Below, piece by piece: positions 39,798 through 48,996 of a DNA stretch of 64,000 nucleotides. Position 1 is the stretch's first letter, and each line of letters starts with the position of its first letter. Both the position numbers and the translations under genes were made by a program. The notes below the pieces were generated by a model. It made no database searches and had not been told where the DNA came from. It was given only the letters and a program-made list of their open reading frames with translations. Source of the DNA: CAWKAO01 sp963847665 (lineage in GTDB: Bacteria; Actinomycetota; Humimicrobiia; Humimicrobiales; Humimicrobiaceae); assembly GCA_963847665.1 (NCBI GenBank), contig CAWKAO010000003.1, positions 248,001 through 312,000 on the forward strand, read 5' to 3'.

Positions 39798-40421
39798 TCA
39801 CAAGACCCCTTTTTGGTTTCGTCCTTTATTAAAAGCTTTTATATTTATATCAACTGTTTTTGGCTTTAAATTTAGTTTTATTGAATTTTCCCAGCTCGAT
39901 TTATCTATTGGCAAAAAATTTGAAAGCGCACCCAGAAGCATGATATTGGCTGCCCTGATCTCACCAAGCTCTTTTGCCTCATCAACAGCATTTATAAAAT
40001 AATTATTCTTATTTATCTCTGATATTCTTGCCTCTATGTCTTCCGGATAAGATGAACCCCTTGAGTACAGAGTTGATGGATAGATCTCATAATCATTAAC
40101 TATGATCATCCCATCATCCTTCAGTCTGCCTATAAACCTGAGAGCTTCAAGTTTCTCAAGTGCGATTATAAAATCCGCTTTACCTATAGTGGGAGAATAA
40201 ACTTTACTACCGAACCTTACGCTCCCTTCTACGCTCCCCCCTCTCTGTGCCATACCATGCACCTCTGAGACTTTTACATCAAAGCCACTGTTTATTGCAG
40301 CTCCGGCAAGTACTGTGCTTGAAAGTATTATACCCTGGCCTCCGACTCCTACAAATAAGACTGAAAGGATGTCCTCTTTGTGATTATTGTTATTTTTGTT
40401 ATTATTGTCGAATTTTTTCAT
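39798..40421 (-). CDS. iorB: Indolepyruvate:ferredoxin oxidoreductase, beta subunit
   Basis: A 207-residue gamma-type 2-oxoacid oxidoreductase subunit with VLFVGVGGQGIILSS near residue 20 and a VKVSEVHGMAQRGGSV motif, both hallmarks of IorB. An unusual Asn/Lys-rich start (residues 3-15) precedes the conserved region. With IorA it converts aryl pyruvates from Trp, Phe and Tyr transamination to aryl-acetyl-CoA, CO2 and reduced ferredoxin. Nine bases separate it from iorA. Confidence 0.92.
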   Translation of the reverse strand: MKKFDNNNKNNNNHKEDILSVLFVGVGGQGIILSSTVLAGAAINSGFDVKVSEVHGMAQRGGSVEGSVRFGSKVYSPTIGKADFIIALEKLEALRFIGRLKDDGMIIVNDYEIYPSTLYSRGSSYPEDIEARISEINKNNYFINAVDEAKELGEIRAANIMLLGALSNFLPIDKSSWENSIKLNLKPKTVDINIKAFNKGRNQKGVL

Positions 40422-40430
40422 AAAATTGTT

Positions 40431-42242
40431 TTAACTTTTTTCTTTTTTCTTTATAGCATTGTACTTGCATACATCGATACATACATCACAGCCTGTACAT
40501 AAGAGGCCGTTTATTAAATATTTATCGTCCCTGCACTCGATTGCCGGACACCCGAATCTGGCAGTGCAGACCGTGCATTTCTTACAAGTCTCTTCATCGA
40601 TATATACACTGCCTTTTTCAGTTTTTGCACTTTCAAGAAGGACGCATTCCCTCCTGCAGACGACTACAGATAACTCATCTCTCTTGATTTCCTCTTTTAA
40701 AGTTTTTTCCACTTCCTTAATATCATAAGGGTCTATTACTTTAATGTGTTTTATGCCTGATGCAGCAGCAATATCTTCGGGCCTGATAACCGGAGTAGTG
40801 CCCCCCATCAGAGTGCTTCCGACTCCAGGGTGGACCTGATGGCCGGTCATAGCTGTTGTGCTGTTATCAAGTATTATTATCAGCCCTGTCCCGTTATTGT
40901 AAGCATTATCTATAAGCGGTGTTATCCCGGAGTGAAAAAAGGTCGAATCTCCAATGACCGCTGCCACCCTTTTTTTTAGGTCCGGGTCCGCTTTTTCCAT
41001 ACCTAGCGCCTGTCCTATTCCTGCTCCCATACAAAGGCAGCTGTCAAGAGAGCTTAAGGGAGGCAGTACTGATAATGTATAGCAGCCAATATCACCCATT
41101 ACTATTGCTTTGAGCTTTTTCAATATAAAAAATACTGAACGGTGTGGGCAGCCTGCACAGAGAACCGGTGGTCTTTGAGGAATATCAGTGGCGATCTCTC
41201 TGCTTTTGCCGCTGATGCCGCTCATCAACCTTGTTCCAAAAAGCTGTTCATACACTTTCTCCATAGACGAAAGGCCAAGTTCACCATAGGGAGGAAAGTA
41301 TTCTTTTCCTGTGACTTCAACACCCGTATTTAAAAGCTTTATCTGCTCTTCCAGGTAAGGTTCAAGCTCTTCTATTACTAGGGCCAGTTTCCTGTCCTCC
41401 AGAAATTTCCTTACAGCTTTTTCAGGTATAGGTCCCGTCATGTTCAGCTTCATTATAGGAATATTATCAAATACCTCACGTGCATACTGGAATGCTGCCC
41501 CGGAAGTTATGATACCAATGCTGCCGGCCATAGCATTTTTTGAGACAGGCCTGTATATTCCATAAAAATCCTTATTTTCTGCAAATTCTTTTAATCTTTC
41601 CCATCTTTCAAGCAAAATTTTATGGCGGATCCTTCCATACGCCGGTATCATCACATATTTACATGCATCTTTGGAATATTCTTTTTTCTCCTGCCCGATC
41701 CGGTTGCCAGTTCTTACAAGAGATCTTGAATGGGATATTCTTGTCGTGCTTCTTATCAGTACAGGTGTATCAAATCTCTCACTTATATCAAAGGCAAGTT
41801 TTACAAAATCAAGAGCTTCCTGGCTATCAGATGGTTCCAGGATGGGTACTTTTGCAAATCTGGAGTAGAATCTGTTGTCCTGCTCGTTTTGTGAACTGTG
41901 CATATAAGGGTCATCGGCTGTTATTATTACTATACCGCCATTTACTCCGGTATAAGCAAGAGTCATAAAAGGATCAGCCGCTACGTTTAAACCGACATGT
42001 TTCATGACAACAAGTGTGCGTACACCTGCAATGCTGGCTCCTGAAGCAACTTCCAGCGCGACTTTTTCATTTACCGACCACTGGCAGTAAATACTGTCAT
42101 ATCTTGATATGTTTTCCAGTATCTCCGTTGAAGGGGTGCCGGGATAAGCAGTCGCCACTTCAATACCTGCTTCATAAGCACCTCTTGCGAGGGCTTCATT
42201 CCCGGTCAATAGTTCTAGTTCTTTTTCGGTCTTCAATTTCAA
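40431..42242 (-). CDS. iorA: Indolepyruvate:ferredoxin oxidoreductase, alpha subunit
   Basis: A 603-residue fused alpha/thiamine-binding subunit. The N-terminal half has GNEALARGAYEAGIEVATAYPGTPSTE and a VMKHVGLNVAADP motif; the second half has the CAGCPHRSVFF entry, the GDIGCYTLSVLPP thiamine-diphosphate loop and IILDNSTTAMTGHQ. Two 4Fe-4S motifs close the protein, CKKCTVC...GCP and CTGCDVCIDVC. It is the first gene of the aryl-acid island and indicates ferredoxin-based anaerobic amino acid fermentation. Confidence 0.94.
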   Translation of the reverse strand: MKLKTEKELELLTGNEALARGAYEAGIEVATAYPGTPSTEILENISRYDSIYCQWSVNEKVALEVASGASIAGVRTLVVMKHVGLNVAADPFMTLAYTGVNGGIVIITADDPYMHSSQNEQDNRFYSRFAKVPILEPSDSQEALDFVKLAFDISERFDTPVLIRSTTRISHSRSLVRTGNRIGQEKKEYSKDACKYVMIPAYGRIRHKILLERWERLKEFAENKDFYGIYRPVSKNAMAGSIGIITSGAAFQYAREVFDNIPIMKLNMTGPIPEKAVRKFLEDRKLALVIEELEPYLEEQIKLLNTGVEVTGKEYFPPYGELGLSSMEKVYEQLFGTRLMSGISGKSREIATDIPQRPPVLCAGCPHRSVFFILKKLKAIVMGDIGCYTLSVLPPLSSLDSCLCMGAGIGQALGMEKADPDLKKRVAAVIGDSTFFHSGITPLIDNAYNNGTGLIIILDNSTTAMTGHQVHPGVGSTLMGGTTPVIRPEDIAAASGIKHIKVIDPYDIKEVEKTLKEEIKRDELSVVVCRRECVLLESAKTEKGSVYIDEETCKKCTVCTARFGCPAIECRDDKYLINGLLCTGCDVCIDVCKYNAIKKKEKS

Positions 42243-42415
42243 TAATCTTTAAGAATTTTATGAGACTTACAGTAAAAAATTAAAAAAGAAACCCTGTATT
42301 TGTATTAAACTTCTATTTTATTAAACCCGGTGATAAATTAAAAGTAATTTCTGTATCAAATTGGATTACTGATAATAAAGATTAAGTTTTTAGGTTTATT
42401 TTAAAAAATATTTAA

Positions 42416-42421
42416 TATAAT
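42416..42421 (+). promoter_or_regulatory. Candidate -10 element of the DUF1287-like gene
   Basis: TATAAT ends 13 bases before the ATG at 42435, so any leader would be about six bases, too short for a ribosome binding site. No clear -35 element was recognised. Confidence 0.35.
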
Positions 42422-42434
42422 ATATTTAATTACA

Positions 42435-43337
42435 ATGGATAGAGCAAAAAAGATCTATACAAGAAAAAGCCAGGGTTTTAAGATCATAGTCTTTTTGATC
42501 ATCATATTTACTGCTGTACAACTCTGGTTTCTCTATAGCAGGTATAAGGAGCTTGTCATAAAGATACCTGAAGATCTTTTTACGTCACCATCTCCTTTTC
42601 CCCAGGCGGAACTTATTGTAAATGCTTCTTACAAGGATCTTCTCAACGGGGACCTTTTAAATACAGGGACCGGCACAGAACAACAGGGTACTGAATCTCT
42701 TGAAAACACACTCGAAACGGCAGAGACAACCATAGATACTACAGAGGATATGACTGTAACGGTAACAGAATTTGAACTTACAGATGTGCAGAAAAAAATA
42801 GTCCTTGGCGCCATGGACCTTCTGGATAAAAATATAGAGTACGGTTACCAGGTCTATCCTGAGACTGGATATCCACAGGAAAATATATGGATCTCCACAG
42901 ATGTTATTTCAATGATATTAAACGATGCCGGGTTTGACCTAATGGAACTTATTTACGACGATATGGTGGCCCACAAAGAAGACTATCCCCTGGACATCAA
43001 AAACAGAAACGATCCGATCAAATATATAGACTTCAGGGATGTCTTCTTCCAGGAACAGTTCTTTAAAAGAAATGCACTTGAACTTGATACAAAATTTATA
43101 CCAGGTAACGAGGAAAACTTAATACAATGGCAGCCAGGAGATATCATATATTTCCAGTTTGATCCTGATAATCCTTACCAGGACCTCGGAGGTTTTATAT
43201 CATCTCATACGAATGACCAGGGAGTGCCGCTTGTCATAATGATATCGAAGGAATTCGGTAAGGTAAGTGAGGTAGACAAGCTTCAGGAATATACAGTCAT
43301 TGCACATTTCAGGTACCCAAATCCTTATGAAGAATAG
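42435..43337 (+). CDS. DUF1287-like membrane-anchored protein lacking the conserved Cys
   Basis: A 300-residue protein with one N-terminal membrane anchor (residues of about 17-36), an acidic Thr/Glu-rich linker (about 75-120), then a DUF1287-like domain: IEYGYQVYPETGYP, STDVISMILNDAGFDLMELIYDDM, DFRDVFF and WQPGDIIYF. DUF1287 proteins usually have CTDV with a presumed catalytic Cys, and an HIG segment. Here the Cys is Ser and HIG is not seen, so the protein may be non-catalytic. It is predicted to face the outside of the membrane. Function unknown. Confidence 0.6.
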   Translation: MDRAKKIYTRKSQGFKIIVFLIIIFTAVQLWFLYSRYKELVIKIPEDLFTSPSPFPQAELIVNASYKDLLNGDLLNTGTGTEQQGTESLENTLETAETTIDTTEDMTVTVTEFELTDVQKKIVLGAMDLLDKNIEYGYQVYPETGYPQENIWISTDVISMILNDAGFDLMELIYDDMVAHKEDYPLDIKNRNDPIKYIDFRDVFFQEQFFKRNALELDTKFIPGNEENLIQWQPGDIIYFQFDPDNPYQDLGGFISSHTNDQGVPLVIMISKEFGKVSEVDKLQEYTVIAHFRYPNPYEE

Positions 43338-43344
43338 TCCTCTT

Positions 43345-44046
43345 CTAAAACTTAAACGGATTAAAATCAGTTTTTCGGTCATAAGAGTCCAAGTTTTCCC
43401 TTCTTTTTAGAAAGCTGACTATCTTATAAGTCAACGGAGTAAGTACAACCTCGAAAGCCACCTTGAAAATATAATTGGAAATGATTATCAGAAACACAAG
43501 GTGCCGATCATATAGGCCCCCAAATGCTATAAAAACAAAAAGTACAGTATCGATACCTTCCCCTATGACAGTTGAACCTATAGTCCTGGTCCATAACCAT
43601 CTGCCCTTGCTCAGTAGTTTCATTTTTGCAAGTATGAAGGAATTTGAGAATTCCCCCGCAAAATATGCTACCAGGGAAGCTGCCACAATTCTTGGCGTCT
43701 GGCCCAGTATCTGCATGTAAGCCTGTTGAAACTCCCAGCCTTCTGCAGGTTTTATAAGACCGACAAGTCCAAGTATCAGTGACATTAAAAGGGCAGCAAA
43801 AAACCCGATCCAGATGACTCTCCTGCTTCGCCTGTATCCATAGACTTCAGTTAAAATATCACCAAAAATATATGAAATAGGAAAAAGTATAGTCCCACCG
43901 TCAAAAGTAAAACTTGCTACCTGAACTATTTTTGTCGAAGCAATATTTGATATAAGAAGCACGGCGACAAACAGTCCTGTTATAAGGTCGATATACCTGT
44001 ATTGACCTGTTCCCTCCAGCTGATAATTGTTTTTTTTCTCTACCAT
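43345..44046 (-). CDS. Queuosine precursor transporter (YhhQ/VUT family)
   Basis: A 233-residue membrane protein with about six helices. Family features are the start IDLITGLFVAVLLISNIASTKIV, FDGGTILFPISYIFGDILTEVYGY, and the EFSNSFILAKMK and GEGIDTVLF segments. YhhQ-type transporters import preQ0/preQ1 or queuine for tRNA modification. No queuosine biosynthesis gene or recognisable preQ1 riboswitch was seen nearby. Confidence 0.88.
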   Translation of the reverse strand: MVEKKNNYQLEGTGQYRYIDLITGLFVAVLLISNIASTKIVQVASFTFDGGTILFPISYIFGDILTEVYGYRRSRRVIWIGFFAALLMSLILGLVGLIKPAEGWEFQQAYMQILGQTPRIVAASLVAYFAGEFSNSFILAKMKLLSKGRWLWTRTIGSTVIGEGIDTVLFVFIAFGGLYDRHLVFLIIISNYIFKVAFEVVLTPLTYKIVSFLKRRENLDSYDRKTDFNPFKF

Positions 44047-44240
44047 GTTTTTATCGATACTGTGGCCAAATATTACCTGTTTTATAATACAGAAATAAAC
44101 AATTTAAATAAACTTATACATAAATCATTGGATTTAACCTAGCTGATAATAGTATAATAAAAAATTGAAGTAAAAGATGTTTTTTTGAATTATATTTTTG
44201 GATTATTTTAAGCCGTTTTTTTATACGTGGAGGTTTGATC

Positions 44241-44453
44241 ATGAGTAACATTAAAACAGCTGATAAAAAAGTAGTATATTATGTCCTGGGAGGAGCTGCC
44301 CTCGGCGCGATAGCAGGCTATATAGTGAACAAAGTAGGAGCTAAAACTATATTTGATGCACTGAAAGCAAAAAAGATCATCCCGGAAAATATTGCTGAGA
44401 CAATTTCTGAATTTGCATCCAAATCCATGAAAGACCTTGAAGAGGATGATTAG
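44241..44453 (+). CDS. Small membrane-associated protein, unknown function
   Basis: A 70-residue protein. GGAGG lies seven bases before ATG 44241, which is chosen over a TTG two codons upstream. A Gly/Ala-rich hydrophobic helix (VLGGAALGAIAGYIVNKVG, about residues 14-32) is followed by an amphipathic helix and an acidic end. No family is recognised. Confidence 0.6.
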   Translation: MSNIKTADKKVVYYVLGGAALGAIAGYIVNKVGAKTIFDALKAKKIIPENIAETISEFASKSMKDLEEDD

Positions 44454-44466
44454 AAATTTATTATGC

Positions 44467-44862
44467 TTACTGTTCTTTTTTCTCAATAGCATTTTTCGGC
44501 ATCTGTCGCATGACAAGGAAATAATATATTATGGCCCCGATGCTGCCTGCCAGGACTATGATAAGTATCCACAGCAGTTTTGAATTTTCATTCGCATTGG
44601 GAAAATCCTTATTATCCCTTTTTGCGCAATCGACAAGCATTATTATCCATACGACAAAGAAAAAAATACCTGCAAGCCATGCAATGACAATAAAACAGAT
44701 CCATATACCAGCGAGCCCTGCAGTTGCAGTGCCTATGGCTGCCATCCCTGCTTCTTCCGAACTGCATCCGGAAACGACAATTGATATTACTGAAAAAAGA
44801 AGAGCTGATATACCGAGAACTAATGGTTTTGGAGCCCTTGAGAACGATTTTAGACTTTTCAT
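44467..44862 (-). CDS. PLDc_N-domain membrane lipoprotein-like protein
   Basis: A 131-residue protein. The second in-frame ATG (44862) is preferred because GGAGG lies five bases upstream of it. A signal-like helix ends in V-S-G-C (possible lipobox), followed by two further helices with the phospholipase-D-nuclease N-terminal pattern: VVWIIMLVDCAKRD, then SKLLWILIIVLAGSIGAIIYYFLV. Such short proteins are membrane-associated with unknown function. Confidence 0.7.
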   Translation of the reverse strand: MKSLKSFSRAPKPLVLGISALLFSVISIVVSGCSSEEAGMAAIGTATAGLAGIWICFIVIAWLAGIFFFVVWIIMLVDCAKRDNKDFPNANENSKLLWILIIVLAGSIGAIIYYFLVMRQMPKNAIEKKEQ

Positions 44863-44952
44863 GAAAACCTCCATCTTTATATATTGCATTTATTATATAG
44901 ACCTGTGATCTTCGGCTGACCTTTTGCTGCAAGGAGAATATTAACTGTATTT

Positions 44953-45540
44953 TTATGTACTGATCTTTTTCAGCAGCCAAGCCATATTTTCTCCAAGTCT
45001 TTGAAGGGTACTCATCCCCTCTTCATCATTTAATACCTCTCCTATTTCCCTGCCTATGGCCATATTCCAGTAGCTTGAACACGGGATGATAACTTCGCTC
45101 AGAGCAAACAGGCTGTTTATCTGGTCAAGAGTCGACTGGGCCCCCTGACGCCTTACAGCTACGACTCCTGCACAGACTTTTCTTTTAAGTAGAAACCCTC
45201 CTGATCTTGAACAATAACCTGTCCTGTCTATAAGTGCTTTTATCTCCGGGGTCACTGATCCAAAATAGACAGGAGACCCTATCAGGATCCCCTGTGCACC
45301 GTACATCTTTTTGACACATTTATTGAGTATGTCTTCACTGTCATTATTATAGCCATGACAGAATCCGTCTTTTTCCTTTTTACATCTATTGCAGACTTTA
45401 CATGGGTTTATTCTCTTTCCTCCGATCTGTATGATCTCTGTCTCGATCCCTTCATTTATAAGCACCTCGCATACCTTTGTAAGTGCTATATGAGTATTAC
45501 CATTTTTTCTTGAACTACCATTAAAGGCTATTACCTTCAT
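44953..45540 (-). CDS. NADPH-dependent FMN reductase / iron-sulfur flavoprotein family
   Basis: A 195-residue flavodoxin-fold protein. It has the phosphate-binding loop NGSSRKNGNTHIAL at the start and the GSPVYFGSVTPEIKALIDRTG segment of the family. A cysteine cluster CKVCNRCKKEKDGFC (about residues 47-61) matches the compact 4Fe-4S motif of archaeal and clostridial iron-sulfur flavoproteins. It is expected to act in electron transfer in the anaerobic cytosol. Confidence 0.82.
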   Translation of the reverse strand: MKVIAFNGSSRKNGNTHIALTKVCEVLINEGIETEIIQIGGKRINPCKVCNRCKKEKDGFCHGYNNDSEDILNKCVKKMYGAQGILIGSPVYFGSVTPEIKALIDRTGYCSRSGGFLLKRKVCAGVVAVRRQGAQSTLDQINSLFALSEVIIPCSSYWNMAIGREIGEVLNDEEGMSTLQRLGENMAWLLKKIST

Positions 45541-45642
45541 GAAGACCTCCTTAAAAATCCCTTATTTTTGTTGTATTTTTCAAATATTTTCATCTACTGT
45601 TTTAAATTTCAAAAAAAGCCTCAAGCCAAAAAAACTATGCCC

Positions 45643-46821
45643 CTAATAAATATAACTACGTGGGATCCTGTCTTTTAACATGCATAATACTTCATAATTG
45701 ATCGTACCTATCAACCTGGAAAGGTAATCAGCAGATATTTCTTTTTTATTGCTGTTACCTATTAAAGTGACTTCTGTACCCTCAGATATATTATCACGCC
45801 CTGGTATATCGGTCACATCCACCATTATCTGGTCCATTGTGACATTACCTGCTACGGGTGCAAGTCCGCCGTTTATCAGTACGCTGGCTTTATTGGAATA
45901 AAGACGAGTATAGCCATCTGCATATCCAATAGGTACTGTCGCTATTGTACTTTCCCTTGATGTTTTAAACGTTGCTCCATAAGAGATGTACTCGCCCGCA
46001 GACACATTTTTAACAAATGAGACTTTTGATTTTAGGGTCAATACCGGTTTTAAGTGTTTGATGATATCTAAGGTATCCGGGGAAAGCCACTTATCGGCAT
46101 CAATATCAAAAGGTCTTAATCCATACATGGAAATACCCAGCCTGACCATATCAAGATGATATTTTTTATCCTGTAAAAAAGCAGCGCTGTTGGCACAGTG
46201 AACAGTCTTAAATCGCAATTTTTTACCCTCAAGTGCAGTAATCACACCCTGAAATCTCTTCCATTGCATCTCAGTATATGACTGATCCTTATCTCCAGCA
46301 CAGGCGAAATGGGTAAAGATCCCATCGGTCGTAATACCCTGTAAGGATACTATTCTTTCTATTTCTTCTACAGCCTCCTTAAAATTGATCCCGACCCTGT
46401 TCATACCAGTATCGACTTTTAAATGGACCTTCATCTTTTTTCCAAAGCTGGCGCACTTATCTGAAATAGCCTGTGCTTTCACAAATGAATTAAGGCAGAG
46501 AGTGAAATCATATTTCAATGCATCCCGGACGATCTCAAAAGGGGGCTCCCCAAGTATGAATATCGGGCACTTGAGCCCGGCTTTTCTGATCTTTATACCG
46601 TCTTCCGCAAGTACCACTCCCAGTGCCCATACTCCACTTTTAACTGCCTGTTTTGATATCTCAAGGACCCCATGTCCGTAGGCATTTGACTTTACTACCC
46701 CCATTATTTTTGTATTCCTGGAATCAATATTGGACCGAAGTACCCTGATATTACTTGCAAAATTTGAAAGGTTTATTTCTATTTTTGTAAATCTTTTGTT
46801 CCTGCTTGTTACTTTTTGCAT
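45643..46821 (-). CDS. alr: Alanine racemase
   Basis: A 392-residue fold-type III PLP enzyme producing D-alanine for peptidoglycan. The PLP Lys is in GVVKSNAYGHG near residue 43, the catalytic Tyr in SAGEYISYGATF and the IGYADGY segment follows. Its place after nnr and a CBS protein, in the same direction as glmS and glmM, gives a cell-wall precursor neighbourhood. Confidence 0.93.
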   Translation of the reverse strand: MQKVTSRNKRFTKIEINLSNFASNIRVLRSNIDSRNTKIMGVVKSNAYGHGVLEISKQAVKSGVWALGVVLAEDGIKIRKAGLKCPIFILGEPPFEIVRDALKYDFTLCLNSFVKAQAISDKCASFGKKMKVHLKVDTGMNRVGINFKEAVEEIERIVSLQGITTDGIFTHFACAGDKDQSYTEMQWKRFQGVITALEGKKLRFKTVHCANSAAFLQDKKYHLDMVRLGISMYGLRPFDIDADKWLSPDTLDIIKHLKPVLTLKSKVSFVKNVSAGEYISYGATFKTSRESTIATVPIGYADGYTRLYSNKASVLINGGLAPVAGNVTMDQIMVDVTDIPGRDNISEGTEVTLIGNSNKKEISADYLSRLIGTINYEVLCMLKDRIPRSYIY

Positions 46822-46845
46822 CTGGTTTTCTGCTTCTTTATTTGT

Positions 46846-47313
46846 TTATTCTTTTTTAAGTACTGTAGCCTTAACAATATCAGCTCTAGTGACTATTCCC
46901 TTGACATGGTCATTTTCATCGACTACCGGCAACCTGTTTATTTTTTTTGAAAGCATGATCTCTGCCAGTTCACTCACGGGAGTATCAGGACTGACGGTCC
47001 TTACTTTTTTTGTCATTATATCTTCGACCTTTGTCGCAAGATGTTTTTTGAGATTATTCCTGAACTTATTGAGGCTCTCAAGATATATGACTGCGTCCAA
47101 TAGCTTGAAATATGCGGGAAAATGGAGGTCTGTATCCTGGACGATAATATCAGCTTCTGTAACTATACCGAGGATCTTACCATCTTCTCCGGTCACTGGA
47201 ACACCGCTTATTTTATTTTTTATCAGGATACCGGAAAGCTTCTCTATTGAAGCATCCTTGCTTATTGTTATCACTTTATCAGTCATAATATCTCTGGCGG
47301 TCAATTCTTCCAT
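46846..47313 (-). CDS. CBS-domain pair protein
   Basis: A 155-residue protein made of two CBS modules, DIMTDKVITISKDASIEKLS with SGVPVTGEDGKILGIVTEADI, and DIMTKKVRTVSPDTPVSELA with INRLPVVDENDHVKGIVTRAD. Such stand-alone pairs bind adenine nucleotides and act as energy or nucleotide sensors. It is sandwiched between nnr (10 bases) and alr (24 bases), suggesting co-transcription, but the partner is unknown. Confidence 0.88.
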   Translation of the reverse strand: MEELTARDIMTDKVITISKDASIEKLSGILIKNKISGVPVTGEDGKILGIVTEADIIVQDTDLHFPAYFKLLDAVIYLESLNKFRNNLKKHLATKVEDIMTKKVRTVSPDTPVSELAEIMLSKKINRLPVVDENDHVKGIVTRADIVKATVLKKE

Positions 47314-47323
47314 TTGTACTCCT

Positions 47324-48967
47324 TTAATACTTTATTCTTTCAATTTCCCTGAATACTGCCCCGATTCCTTCCAGAAGATCGGTCGCTATCATGGAGGTCC
47401 TGCTTGTTTTTTTTGATATTATATCAGAGGCCAGCCCATGAATAAATGTACCGCATATTGCTCCATCCCATAATGTCATGCCCTGTGATAACAGGGAACC
47501 TATAATGCCGGTAAGGATATCCCCGGTACCTGCAGTAGCAAGCGCCCAGTCACCTGTCATATTAATAAAGGTCCTGCGATCCGGATCTGTTATCAGGGTA
47601 GAGGCCCCCTTTAATACAGATATCAGTTTATACTTTTTTGCGACTTCTTCATTACTGGCAAGCCTGCCTGAAAGGTCTATTTTTTCCCTGCCAAGAACTG
47701 AAGCAAGTTCTCCCGGATGGGGCGTTATAACTATGTGAGAAAGGTCCAGATTATTATTGGATTCTTCTATCTCCATCGGCCCATAGAGCGCACGTAGACC
47801 ATCAGCATCGAGCACAGTCGGCCTTTTTATATTTTTTAAGATCTCCCTTACAAGGCAGATTGTGCTCGGGTTTCTGGAAAGCCCCGGGCCTATTGCAATG
47901 GCATCAAAACCTTCACTGAGCTGGGATATCTCTTCAAAAGCATCAAGATGCAGGGTCACGTCGTCAGTCTGCTCCACAGGATATGTCATGACCTCCGTTA
48001 GCTTGACTTCAAAAATACTGTTCATCTCCCAGGGACAGACCAGGGTCACGATCCCGGCTCCTGTTCTCAAAGCCGCTTCACATGTCATCGTTGCTGCTCC
48101 TGAGTAACCGATGGAACCTGCGATGACCAGCAGTTTTCCAACCTTATGTTTATAGGTCCACGATTGCCTCTTCGGTATTCGAGATGCTACCCATTCGATA
48201 TCAGCTTCGTAGATCTCTTCAAGATCTTCAAAAAATTTGTTTTCAATGCCTATATCTGCAACAACTATTTCGCCTGCGAATTCCCTCCCAGGATAAAGGG
48301 CTATGCCAAGCTTCTTACAGCCAAATGTTATCGTTTTATCAGCTTTTATGGCAACCCCCAGTATTTCTCCATTATCTGAATCTATTCCGGAAGGGATATC
48401 TACCGAATAGATCTTCAGTTCCTTTTTGGTGGCCCTTACTTTATTTACTGATTCAATTATTTCTGCACTCTGGTCCCGTATTGCTTTTCCATGCAGGCCT
48501 GTCCCGAAGACCGCATCAATAATAAAACTGGAATCCGAAGCCCTGTTTAAGAATTCCTGTTTGATCGTATCATTGCTAAAATCCAGATAACGGGTGCCTT
48601 CGGGACTTATTTTTATAAGCTGGTTAAAATAAAAACTGCTGTCTTTTGAAAATCTTTCAGGGAGACAGGTAAAAAACACATCCATATCAAAACCTGAACC
48701 GATAAGGTCAATAGCTGCGACGAATCCATCGCCGCCATTATTTCCACCCCCGCATACTATCATGCCATTTTTACCTTTTATGACCCCCTGGTCATGATCT
48801 TTTATCACTGCTGCAGAAACACTGCGGCCAGCATTGCCCATGAGCCATTTGGAATCGACTCCAGAAGCTATGCAGGCCCTGTCTGTCTCTGCCACACGGC
48901 TGCCTTTTAATATCCTTGTCTTTCCCACTGGTTGAGCTTTCCCCTGATAAAAATTTTTATAAGTCAA
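47324..48967 (-). CDS. nnr: Bifunctional NAD(P)H-hydrate epimerase/dehydratase
   Basis: A 547-residue two-domain repair enzyme. The N-terminal epimerase domain has VCGGGNNGGDGFVAA and VDIPSGIDSDNGEILG; the C-terminal ADP- or ATP-dependent dehydratase domain has KVGKLLVIAGSIGYSGA, ITPHPGELASVLG, VLKGASTLI and AGTGDILTGIIGSLL. It rescues hydrated NADH and NADPH. Position between acpS and alr matches a known actinobacterial order. Confidence 0.93.
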   Translation of the reverse strand: MTYKNFYQGKAQPVGKTRILKGSRVAETDRACIASGVDSKWLMGNAGRSVSAAVIKDHDQGVIKGKNGMIVCGGGNNGGDGFVAAIDLIGSGFDMDVFFTCLPERFSKDSSFYFNQLIKISPEGTRYLDFSNDTIKQEFLNRASDSSFIIDAVFGTGLHGKAIRDQSAEIIESVNKVRATKKELKIYSVDIPSGIDSDNGEILGVAIKADKTITFGCKKLGIALYPGREFAGEIVVADIGIENKFFEDLEEIYEADIEWVASRIPKRQSWTYKHKVGKLLVIAGSIGYSGAATMTCEAALRTGAGIVTLVCPWEMNSIFEVKLTEVMTYPVEQTDDVTLHLDAFEEISQLSEGFDAIAIGPGLSRNPSTICLVREILKNIKRPTVLDADGLRALYGPMEIEESNNNLDLSHIVITPHPGELASVLGREKIDLSGRLASNEEVAKKYKLISVLKGASTLITDPDRRTFINMTGDWALATAGTGDILTGIIGSLLSQGMTLWDGAICGTFIHGLASDIISKKTSRTSMIATDLLEGIGAVFREIERIKY

Positions 48968-48996
48968 ATGATAACAGTATTTATGTTTTTATAGAA

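Noticed and set aside
44047..44240. preQ1 riboswitch upstream of the queuosine precursor transporter
   Set aside because: The leader lacks a recognisable preQ1-I pseudoknot pattern; the region is AT-rich without a convincing aptamer.
46730..47416. Long antisense reading frame (228 codons) over alr and the CBS gene
   Set aside because: It lies opposite two clearly recognised genes, has no family resemblance and looks like a shadow of their codon use.
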